Source: Clostridia bacterium (GTDB taxonomy: Bacteria > Bacillota > Clostridia > Oscillospirales > CAG-272). From it: a stretch of 64,000 bases of DNA. The notes under the pieces were generated by a model, which made no database searches, had not been told where the DNA came from, and saw only the letters and a list, made by a program, of their open reading frames with translations. The stretch is taken from assembly GCA_017467105.1 (NCBI GenBank), contig JAFTSU010000027.1, forward strand, positions 1-64,000, given 5' to 3'. The stretch's first letter is position 1. Each line of letters begins with the position of its first letter. Below are positions 41,781 through 49,183 of this stretch, piece by piece. Made by a program: the position numbers and the translations under genes.

Positions 41781-42452
41781 ATGAGGATACTCGTAGCAGA
41801 GGATGAAATACCTCTCGCAAAGGCGATAGTTAAGATATTTGAAAAGAGCAATTACTCTGCCGACGCAGTATATAACGGCGAGGACGCTCTCAACTACCTG
41901 CAGGTCGGTGATTACGACGTTGCGGTGCTGGATATTATGATGCCAAAAATTGACGGGCTTGAGGTTCTGAGAAGGCTTCGGGGAGCGAAAAACAATCTGC
42001 CCGTTATTATACTCACCGCCAGATCAGAGATTGAGGATAAGGTTCAAGGACTTGATGCGGGAGCGAACTATTATCTCACCAAGCCCTTTGATTCTCGGGA
42101 GCTGCTTGCCGCTCTGCGAGCGATCACCAGAGGCAAGGAGACTACCGATTCCAGAATCAGCTACGGAAACGTAACGCTGGACAGAGCTACCTATCAGCTT
42201 ATGACTCCAAGCGGTGAATTCAGACTCGCCAACAAGGAGTTTCAGATGATGGAAATGCTGATGATCAATCCAAGGCAGCTTATTTCCACGGAGAAATTTA
42301 TGGAGAAAATTTGGGGATATGACAGCGAATCGGAGATCAGCGTAGTTTGGGTGTACGTATCTTATCTGAGAAAAAAGCTGTCCAAGCTGTCTGCTGACGT
42401 GGAAATAAGATCTATGCGAAACGCAGGCTATTCCCTGGAGGAAAAGCAATGA
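41781..42452 (+). CDS. OmpR-family response regulator
   Basis: 223 residues. Receiver domain with acidic pocket AEDE (7-9), phospho-acceptor Asp51 in AVLDIMMPK, Thr in ILTAR and Lys in LTKPFDSREL. The winged-helix output domain (about 125-220) has EFRLANKEFQMMEMLMINP and VWVYVSYLRKKL. GGGAG precedes the ATG. It overlaps the kinase gene by 4 bases, so the two form one system. Confidence 0.95.
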   Translation: MRILVAEDEIPLAKAIVKIFEKSNYSADAVYNGEDALNYLQVGDYDVAVLDIMMPKIDGLEVLRRLRGAKNNLPVIILTARSEIEDKVQGLDAGANYYLTKPFDSRELLAALRAITRGKETTDSRISYGNVTLDRATYQLMTPSGEFRLANKEFQMMEMLMINPRQLISTEKFMEKIWGYDSESEISVVWVYVSYLRKKLSKLSADVEIRSMRNAGYSLEEKQ

Positions 42453-43663
42453 TACGTAAGCTTAAGCTCAAAATGATCCTGCTGTCAGGTGTGGCGCTCC
42501 TGATACTTCTGACGATGACCGTAATAGGCGTAAATATATTTGCCTACAGATCTCTCATAAAGGATGCGGACAAGGCGTTGGAATTTGCTCTTCACGAATA
42601 CATAGCGCCGGATAACAGCCCTCCTCCTCCCAAGGATACCGAGGACGTCTCCTTTGAGCACAGATATTTCTACGTTTTACTGTCATACGGCGGCGACGTA
42701 ATAACCGTTGATACCACCGGATTGCCGACTGTAAACGAGGACGGTGCGGTAAGCTTGGCGATGGAGATATCGGATAAAACGAAAAACGGCTTCCTGTACG
42801 ATTACAGATATTCGGTAACGGAGGTGCAGGACGGCAAGCTGATAATAATGCTTGACTGCGGTCAGATACACGAGATCGTCGCCACGTTTATTTTGACGAG
42901 TACGATCATAGCCGCCACCGCCTTCACTCTGGCGATGGTAGTTATATCTATCCTTGCTAAAAGAATACTGCGCCCTATTTCCGAAAGCTATGAAAAGCAG
43001 AGGCGGTTCATCACGGACGCGGGTCACGAGATAAAGACTCCTCTGACGGTCATAAACGCAAACGTAGACCTTCTTATGATGGATATGGAGGACAACGAGG
43101 CTCTCTCTGATATAAAGCAGCAGACCGAGCGTCTCACGGCTCTGACCAACGACCTTATAATGCTCTCAAAAATGGGCGAGGAGAGGAAAAACGAAATAAA
43201 GGTAGACTTTCCGCTATCAGAGGTGGTAATGGAGGCCGCCTCATCCTTTGATGCCCCCGCAAGAGCCGCGGGCAAGGTAATAAACAAAAGAGTAACGCCG
43301 CTATTATCAATGACCGGTGATATGCGTTCCATATCACACCTCGTGTCGATACTGATGGACAACGCCGTAAAATATTCTCCGGAAAACAGCGAGATCAATA
43401 TCTCACTTTCCAAATACGGAAAAACAGCTCTGCTCACCGTAGAAAACACCACGGACTTCGTAATAGAAAGAGACGTATTACCCCGTCTGTTCGACAGATT
43501 CTACCGCGCTGATCCCTCAAGAAATTCCAGAAGCGGAGGATACGGAATCGGCTTATCAATGGCGGAGGCTATAGTCAACGCCCACAGCGGTAAGATCTTC
43601 GCTGTCAGCGGCGGCCCTCATCATTTCAAGATAAACGCCTATCTGCCGCTTCATTCAGTGTAA
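42449..43663 (+). CDS. Sensor histidine kinase
   Basis: 404 residues. TM1 near 12-32 and TM2 near 150-170 flank a periplasm-type sensor domain of about 115 residues with no known fold. HisKA holds the phospho-acceptor His193 in DAGHEIKTPLTV. The ATPase domain has the N box MDNAVKYSPENS, F box LFDRFYRADPSRN and G box SGGYGIGLSMAEAIV. It should phosphorylate the response regulator encoded just upstream. The signal is unknown. Confidence 0.95.
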   Translation: MIRKLKLKMILLSGVALLILLTMTVIGVNIFAYRSLIKDADKALEFALHEYIAPDNSPPPPKDTEDVSFEHRYFYVLLSYGGDVITVDTTGLPTVNEDGAVSLAMEISDKTKNGFLYDYRYSVTEVQDGKLIIMLDCGQIHEIVATFILTSTIIAATAFTLAMVVISILAKRILRPISESYEKQRRFITDAGHEIKTPLTVINANVDLLMMDMEDNEALSDIKQQTERLTALTNDLIMLSKMGEERKNEIKVDFPLSEVVMEAASSFDAPARAAGKVINKRVTPLLSMTGDMRSISHLVSILMDNAVKYSPENSEINISLSKYGKTALLTVENTTDFVIERDVLPRLFDRFYRADPSRNSRSGGYGIGLSMAEAIVNAHSGKIFAVSGGPHHFKINAYLPLHSV

Positions 43664-43785
43664 TTTTTGCGGTTCTGCTCCGTTTTATAATGTGATAATT
43701 TGATTTTTAGTCAAATACTACGTTTGCTGTAGCAATGTGCTTTCAGATATAAGACCTGAAGGGTCACGGTAGCATAAAAAGGAAT

Positions 43786-43826
43786 AAACCCCGATCAATG
43801 CTTAACGCACGGATCGGGGTTTTTGC
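43786..43826. terminator. Terminator between the kinase gene and the convergent small gene
   Basis: AAACCCCGATC, 15-base loop, GATCGGGGTTTTT. T tract on plus, A/T-rich on minus, so probably serves both sides. The 120 bp between the kinase stop and this hairpin show nothing else. Confidence 0.9.
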
Positions 43827-44053
43827 TATTGAGAGAGCCACTGCTCTGCACTCTTCCTTGACATCCTCTTAATGCTCTCGCTTGGGTATTTGGATTCTGC
43901 TCCGCCTACGGAATACAGAAAATACGAGCCGTCGGGACATTGATAGAGAATCTCCTCATATCCCGTCGGATCACCGAAGGACCCGAAGCTTCTCTTATAA
44001 ATCACAGTAGACGAGTCGGTGTCGTACTCCTTGCCTCTAATGATTCTTTTCAT
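43826..44053 (-). CDS. Small conserved-looking hypothetical protein
   Basis: 75 residues, soluble, mixed charge, with KRIIRGKEYDTDSS at the start and CPDGSYFLYSVGGAESKYP in the middle, a pattern I have seen in short accessory proteins of gut Firmicutes but cannot name. A good ribosome site (AGAAAGG) precedes the ATG. It follows the GH28 gene on the same strand by 55 bp and ends at the terminator, so it could be the last gene of that transcript. Confidence 0.6.
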   Translation of the reverse strand: MKRIIRGKEYDTDSSTVIYKRSFGSFGDPTGYEEILYQCPDGSYFLYSVGGAESKYPSESIKRMSRKSAEQWLSQ

Positions 44054-44108
44054 CTTTCAGCCTTTCTCTTTGGTTAATACATACCGACGTTATGCATAGA
44101 GGCCTTTA

Positions 44109-45437
44109 TTACTCAGCTATATATTCGGGGATAACGAAGATCCTTGCCTTCTCGCTCTTGGAGGGATCGGCGCCGGCAGACTTATCCTCGGTAACGTTAA
44201 CGTTATCAAAATGAAGTGCGGTCGCCGAATCGGTGGTAATGCAAGTTTTTGCACGCATACTGATGTTACTGAAATGAAGATTTTCCATAACTCCGCCCGG
44301 CAGATTCTCCAGCGTAATACCGGAATTAAGACTATCGCAAACGATATTGTCAAAGCTGATATTACGTACTACGGGCATATATTTGCCCGGCTCCTTAGCC
44401 TCGTCGCACGCCTCGCAGCTGTATCGGTATGATATATTTATTCCGCGCATACCCTCTCTCATATGGATATTGCGGTAATCAATATTCTCTACAACACCGC
44501 CTCTGCCATCCTTGGACTTTATGCGTATACAGTTATAGTTGTGACCGAAATCGCAGTCCTCAGCCAGAACGTTTCTGACCGATGCGGACATCTCGCTGCC
44601 CACTACTACTCCGCCGCTCATAGACGGTCCGATAGATCTGCAGCGACGGATAATAACGTTCTCACAGGGAATACCTACCTCCCAGGCATCCTCGTTTCTT
44701 CCTGCCTTGAGACAGTACATATCGTCCCCCGTTGATACGACCGTGCAATCCTCTACCACCGCTCTGTTGCAGGACTCAATATTTATGCCGTCTGTATTCG
44801 GTGATACGGTTGGGTTCTCCACCGTAACGTCACGCACTATCACATCCTCACACCATACGGGGTGAACCGTCCAACAGGGTGAATTATTGAGCGTTATTCC
44901 CTCGATAAGCACGTTTTTGCAGGAGATGAGCTGAAGAAACATTGGACGCAGACCGTACTCCTTGGTGCCGAATCTGCGATCCTCCACCTTAAGCTCGCCG
45001 CTGTAAAGAATATTGCGAGCGGTAAGGTTCTTCGCCCATTTCCACCAGAACTCTCCGTTACCCTCAAGAACACCCTTACCGGTTATGGCAACGTTGGTAA
45101 GGTCCTTGCCGTAGATCAGAGGTGAATAATTATAGCATCGGATTCCCTCGTATACTGTGAACACTATAGGAAGATAGTCGGCGGGATCATCCGAAAAGGT
45201 TACTCTCGCTCCCTCGTCAAAGTGAAGCTCAATATTGCTCTTAAGATGGATAGCTCCCGAGATCCAATCTCCCTTAGGTATGACCACCTTACCGCCGCCA
45301 ACCGCGGACAGCGAGGCTATAGCTGACCCGACGGCTGAGGTTATTTTCTCGCCGTGTACGGCGCCGAAGTCAAGAATACTGACAGTTCTGTCAGGAATGA
45401 CGGGTGACTCGGGGATAGGAAAAGGCTTAAAAAACAT
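44109..45437 (-). CDS. Glycoside hydrolase family 28 (polygalacturonase-like)
   Basis: Hydrolyses pectin-type galacturonan or rhamnogalacturonan chains. The parallel beta-helix region (about 80-430) shows the GH28 boxes NTDGINIES near 213, GDDMYCLKAG near 237 with the paired Asp, SMSGGVVVGSE and CIRIKSKDG. There is no signal peptide, so the enzyme is probably cytosolic and acts on imported oligomers. The Met at 45437 (MFFKPFPIPE) has AAGGAG eight bases upstream; the longer frame to 45464 does not. 442 residues. The SDR and LDH2-type genes of a hexuronate-like route lie 40 kb away, so a link is unsupported. Confidence 0.9.
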   Translation of the reverse strand: MFFKPFPIPESPVIPDRTVSILDFGAVHGEKITSAVGSAIASLSAVGGGKVVIPKGDWISGAIHLKSNIELHFDEGARVTFSDDPADYLPIVFTVYEGIRCYNYSPLIYGKDLTNVAITGKGVLEGNGEFWWKWAKNLTARNILYSGELKVEDRRFGTKEYGLRPMFLQLISCKNVLIEGITLNNSPCWTVHPVWCEDVIVRDVTVENPTVSPNTDGINIESCNRAVVEDCTVVSTGDDMYCLKAGRNEDAWEVGIPCENVIIRRCRSIGPSMSGGVVVGSEMSASVRNVLAEDCDFGHNYNCIRIKSKDGRGGVVENIDYRNIHMREGMRGINISYRYSCEACDEAKEPGKYMPVVRNISFDNIVCDSLNSGITLENLPGGVMENLHFSNISMRAKTCITTDSATALHFDNVNVTEDKSAGADPSKSEKARIFVIPEYIAE

Positions 45438-45484
45438 ATACGCTCTCCTTGTTATATTTACCAAACAGGTTGTTTTTATGCTTT

Positions 45485-45513
45485 ATTTTATCACATCGTA
45501 CTCATTTTTTCAA
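45485..45513 (-). promoter_or_regulatory. Promoter for the GH28 gene
   Basis: Minus strand TTGAAA (45508-45513), 17-base spacer, TAAAAT (45485-45490). Confidence 0.7.
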
Positions 45514-45624
45514 TATGATTTACTAATTTACGAAAATATTTACGATATTCGCGAATTTCGACCCTTGTTGATGGACAAATGATGGTATGATACATATAAT
45601 GAAAAAAAGCCATGGAGAAATTAT

Positions 45625-46779
45625 ATGCGAATACATACTGTAAAGCAGAATGAAAAAATATCTGATATCGCCAGAAAATACGGTGTTGACGAGGATATCC
45701 TCAGAATGAATAACGGACTGGAAAACGGAGAATGCGCCGAAGGTGAGGACGTTCTGGTGCTTACGCCAACAAGGACCTATACCGTCAGAAAGGGGGATAC
45801 TGCGGAAAGATTAGCTCTGCGGTTCGGGATAAGAAGACGGGATATAATAGCTATGAATCCCCGTATCGAGAGCGAGGGCTTGGTTCCCGGGAGAATACTC
45901 GCTCTCAAATACGATCAGAGAAGCTACGGAATGGCAGCCGCAAACGGATATTATTACAACGGATGCTCTCCGGAGGAGCTGAATAAAAAGCTCTCTTATC
46001 TTACCTACGTTACGGTAGGATGTCAAGCGGCAGAGGACGGACGGCTCAGACGGTTGTTCGACGGTCGGGATGCCGTAGGAATCGCGAGAAGCGCAGATAA
46101 AATTCCACTTATGCGTGTATACAACCTGACACCGTGCGATAAAATCAGCAAGGAAAAATATCTATTCTTTACCGACAGCATTATAAATCAAGCGACCAGA
46201 GGCGGATACAAGGGGGTGACTCTTGGCGGTTTTATTCCCTCGGCGGAGCTGCTCGTTGATATGAGACGCAGAATGATAGGGTGTGATCTAATACTTATAA
46301 CCGAGATAAACGAGAAAAGTCCTCCTTATATGAGCGAATACGCTGACGGAAGCATTATGACGCACAGCGGCTCATACGATGGCTGCACGGATATTGACGC
46401 ATATAAAAAATACGCGACCGAGCTTGAGAGCTCAAGAACCTTCGCGGCTCTTCCCTCCTTCGCTGAGCGGGGCGATAAATATCTGACCGTCGACGAGGCT
46501 CTGAAGCAGGCGAGGAGAGGAGGATATAAGCTTGAATACCGTGAGGATAGCGGGGCGCTTGAGTATAATGACAAAAACGGCTCCCTCACCTCTCTGCCCT
46601 CGCTGAGAAAAATAAAAGCCATACTCGATACGGTACACGAGTATGGCTATATGGGTATAAGCTTTGATATTATGAGAGCGCCAATTTCTTATCTTATGAT
46701 GTACAACTCCTGCTACGGCACCTCCACCTACACAAGCGTCAGGGCGCGGGAGGGATGTAGTCGCGAACGCGGAGAGTGA
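45625..46779 (+). CDS. LysM protein with GH18-like domain lacking the catalytic acid motif
   Basis: 384 residues. Two LysM repeats (HTVKQNEKISDIARKYGV and YTVRKGDTAERLALRFGI) bind peptidoglycan sugar chains. The rest resembles the TIM barrel of YaaH/SleL-type spore-cortex hydrolases (YLTYVTVGCQ, GYKGVTLGGF, LRKIKAILDTVHEYGYMGISFDIM), but where active GH18 enzymes have DxxDxDxE the matching strand reads GVTLGGF, with no acid. So it may bind rather than cut. No signal peptide is seen, as in SleL-type proteins that go to the forespore. GGAGA precedes the ATG. Its end overlaps the convergent radical SAM gene by 41 bases. Confidence 0.78.
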   Translation: MRIHTVKQNEKISDIARKYGVDEDILRMNNGLENGECAEGEDVLVLTPTRTYTVRKGDTAERLALRFGIRRRDIIAMNPRIESEGLVPGRILALKYDQRSYGMAAANGYYYNGCSPEELNKKLSYLTYVTVGCQAAEDGRLRRLFDGRDAVGIARSADKIPLMRVYNLTPCDKISKEKYLFFTDSIINQATRGGYKGVTLGGFIPSAELLVDMRRRMIGCDLILITEINEKSPPYMSEYADGSIMTHSGSYDGCTDIDAYKKYATELESSRTFAALPSFAERGDKYLTVDEALKQARRGGYKLEYREDSGALEYNDKNGSLTSLPSLRKIKAILDTVHEYGYMGISFDIMRAPISYLMMYNSCYGTSTYTSVRAREGCSRERGE

Positions 46780-47365
46780 CACCAAGCTCATCGGCTATTC
46801 TGCGACACTCAAGAATATCCTCCGAAGAAATAAACTCGCTGACAACGGAAAAACGGGTATCGGGAACGTATTTTTTTACCTCGGAAGCAAACGAAAGAAT
46901 AGAAGAAAATGCCAAGACTCCGTATTTGCTGTGACATATTCTGTCATATTCGTCGGGGTGCGGACTGTTAAGGCTTATCGAAACGGTATCAAAGGCTCCC
47001 TCGTAAAGATGCGCCGTGCTACAGCCGAGAATAAGATCCGACTGACCGTTGGTATTTATACGTATTCTGAGTTCCGGATACCGTTCTTTTACAGCCAAAG
47101 CGATTTTTCTGGCGTCATACAACCGATACGACGGTTCGCCGTAGCCACAAAAAACGAGCTCCTTTATCGCGGTAAGATCACGTGAAAAAATCGAATCGAG
47201 CACCTCGTCGGAAGTCGGCTCACGTAAAAGCCAAAGACTCTCAGAGCCGTAGGCGCCGTCGCCGTTGTTGCGAATACAGAAATCGCATCTGTTAGAGCAA
47301 CGGTTAGTAATATTGACGTAAAGGCTGTCCTCTACGAAATAAGTAATGCACATTGATTTGGTCAT
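46739..47365 (-). CDS. TatD-linked radical SAM protein (TIGR04038-like)
   Basis: 208 residues with the radical-SAM triad C-SNR-C-DF-C near residues 23-30, then VFCGYGEPSYRL, INTNGQSDL and VSISLNSPHPDEYDRICHSKYG. This matches the small single-domain group often encoded beside tatD, which indeed lies upstream in the same run. Reaction unknown. Its ATG overlaps the stop of the MBL hydrolase gene (ATGA), so the two are coupled. Confidence 0.85.
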   Translation of the reverse strand: MTKSMCITYFVEDSLYVNITNRCSNRCDFCIRNNGDGAYGSESLWLLREPTSDEVLDSIFSRDLTAIKELVFCGYGEPSYRLYDARKIALAVKERYPELRIRINTNGQSDLILGCSTAHLYEGAFDTVSISLNSPHPDEYDRICHSKYGVLAFSSILSFASEVKKYVPDTRFSVVSEFISSEDILECRRIADELGVTLRVRDYIPPAP

Positions 47366-48207
47366 ATCTCAATAACCATTCCGTCGTATGCGGGAATTAT
47401 TCCCGTGCCGGCAAAAATCTCCTCTATCCTATCGTGAGTTTCCGCGTTGTTATGAGTGAAGTGATTGACCACCAGAACGGTCTTTTCGTCCGCTATGCCC
47501 ATCTCGCAAAGAAGGACTGCCAGACGCTTATCCTGATCAAAGCACATATGGTTAGCCGTATCCGGTGTGTTTGCGGTACCCATAGTCGCATCCATCATAA
47601 CGCAGTCAACTCTGCCAAAGTTTTTCTTAATGAAATCAAGTATTTCTTGTTCCGGAAAACCGGTATCGTGGAAATAAACGAGCACCTTGCCGTTTTCCTT
47701 GATTACGTAGTTCAGAGCCACGAGCTTTGGCGCGTGCTTAGCCGGCAGCGCTGTTACGCTGTATTTACCGACGGCGCGTGTTTCATACGCCGATATTTCC
47801 TTTATATGTACGGATTCGGCAATCGCGGAATTTACTCCACCGTATGCCTCAGCGACCTTATCGAATACGAAACGTACGTCGGATGAGCCGTATACGTTTA
47901 TATTCGGATATTTCATATTATGAGCGTACCACATCCCATGATGGCGAAGAAGATAGGTATCAAAATGATCTGAGTGAGTATGGGTGATCAGAAAATCGGC
48001 TATGTCGCCAAAATTCACACCGAAACGGACGGAATGCCAAGCGCTGTCCGGAGGAAGATCTATCATAAGATCGTCGTTTATAAGAGTCTGAGAAAGAGTA
48101 CGCAAGCTTTTTCCACCCGCGCGACGCACCATATTACAGTGATCGCAAGAGCAGAACGCCGCGGGAAAACCCTCGCCGCCTCCTGAACCTAAAATAGTAA
48201 TTTTCAT
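47362..48207 (-). CDS. MBL-fold metallo-hydrolase, PhnP-like
   Basis: 281 residues. Metal-site motif THTHSDHFD lies near 80-88; other ligands are seen in PAKHAPKL, YFHDTGFPE and NHFTHNN. The early GSGGGEGFPAAFCSCDHCNMVRR with a Cys cluster is like PhnP and related phosphodiesterases, which use the Cys/His set for a structural zinc. Met at 48207 has GAGG upstream and is preferred over 48225. It is coupled to the radical SAM gene. The substrate may be a small cyclic phosphodiester, but this is a guess. Confidence 0.85.
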   Translation of the reverse strand: MKITILGSGGGEGFPAAFCSCDHCNMVRRAGGKSLRTLSQTLINDDLMIDLPPDSAWHSVRFGVNFGDIADFLITHTHSDHFDTYLLRHHGMWYAHNMKYPNINVYGSSDVRFVFDKVAEAYGGVNSAIAESVHIKEISAYETRAVGKYSVTALPAKHAPKLVALNYVIKENGKVLVYFHDTGFPEQEILDFIKKNFGRVDCVMMDATMGTANTPDTANHMCFDQDKRLAVLLCEMGIADEKTVLVVNHFTHNNAETHDRIEEIFAGTGIIPAYDGMVIEI

Positions 48208-48272
48208 ATTCTGCCTCGTTTTCATCTATGATATTTCTCGTTTTGTTGTTTTGATATGTTTTTTAATTCAAA

Positions 48273-48367
48273 AAAGCAGGTGCCCCGTTCTCTGCTGTGT
48301 GAAAGCAACCTTTGACGCGCTCTCTCTAAGCCAAAGCGGATGCCCCGTTCTCTGCTGTGTGAAAGCA
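48273..48367. repeat. Direct repeat, two copies of a 27-bp unit at 60-bp spacing
   Basis: TGCCCCGTTCTCTGCTGTGT followed by GAAAGCA occurs at 48281-48307 and again at 48341-48367. About eight further bases to the left match with two changes. The sequence lies in the 187-bp gap between tatD and the MBL gene. Read on the minus strand it gives a spurious LSHSRERG-type peptide twice. It looks like a dispersed intergenic repeat, not CRISPR, since only two copies exist. Confidence 0.8.
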
Positions 48368-48394
48368 TCGGCGTATACAGGCGATTCTGAGCTG

Positions 48395-49183
48395 TCAGGG
48401 GATATTCAAGAAACGCTTTGCGTTCTCCTCTGTCATTCGCGCACATTCCTCAGCGGCCACGTCCCATATTTCAGCGAGAGTCTTCACGGTATACTCAAGG
48501 TTACCCGAATGGTTAAGAGTACCTCGCAGAGGATGAGGCGCAAGGTATGGGCAGTCAGTTTCCACAAGAACCGATTCCTTTGGTATCGCAGCCGCAACCT
48601 CGCGCGGCTTACGGGCGTTGGTGAAGGTCAGAGTGCCCGAAAAGGATATCATATAGCCAAGCTTTACAAGCTCCTCTGCCATTTCCGAAGAGCCGGAAAA
48701 GCTATGGAGTATTCCACGCACTGTCGGATGACGTCTGATAACGTCCATAACGTCGCCGTGCGCCTCTCTGTCGTGAATGCAGATAGGAATATTTAGCTTC
48801 TCAGCAAGCTTCATCTGCCTCTCAAAATAAAGCATCTGCTTATCCTTATTCGTGTCCGGATAATGATAGTCGAGTCCTATTTCGCCGAGAAGAACGCATT
48901 TGCTCTTTGGAGAAATTATCATTTCCTCTATCTCCGAAAGCTCGCTGTCAATATCGGAGAGAAAGCGCGTATCTGATGGATGGATACCGACGGCCGTATA
49001 CATATTTTCGTGCTTTACAGCCTGTGCTATCGCCTCTCTCGACGTGTCCGGAGAGGTGCCTACGTTTACGATATAAGAGACCGAAGTATTAAGGAGGGTG
49101 TCGATAAGAGTATCGACACCCTCCGTGCATTCCTCTGAAAATCTCTCGTCGTAGTAATGGGCGTGAGAGTCAAAGTATTTCAT
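48395..49183 (-). CDS. tatD: TatD-family deoxyribonuclease/hydrolase
   Basis: 262 residues, metal-dependent TIM-barrel hydrolase. Metal ligands in DSHAHYYD (5-12), GEIGLDYHYPD, IHDREAHGD, LHSFSGS and VETDCPYLAP are all present. Members act as 3'-5' DNases or D-aminoacyl-tRNA deacylases. The start overlaps the metG stop (ATGA), a common pairing in Firmicutes. Confidence 0.94.
   Translation of the reverse strand: MKYFDSHAHYYDERFSEECTEGVDTLIDTLLNTSVSYIVNVGTSPDTSREAIAQAVKHENMYTAVGIHPSDTRFLSDIDSELSEIEEMIISPKSKCVLLGEIGLDYHYPDTNKDKQMLYFERQMKLAEKLNIPICIHDREAHGDVMDVIRRHPTVRGILHSFSGSSEMAEELVKLGYMISFSGTLTFTNARKPREVAAAIPKESVLVETDCPYLAPHPLRGTLNHSGNLEYTVKTLAEIWDVAAEECARMTEENAKRFLNIP

Noticed and set aside
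48273..48367. CRISPR-like repeat
   Set aside because: Only two copies with a 33-bp interval, no further units and no cas genes in the window.
48222..48446. 74-codon minus-strand ORF with two LSHSRERG peptides
   Set aside because: Created by the 27-bp direct repeat; overlaps the tatD end and lacks a ribosome site.
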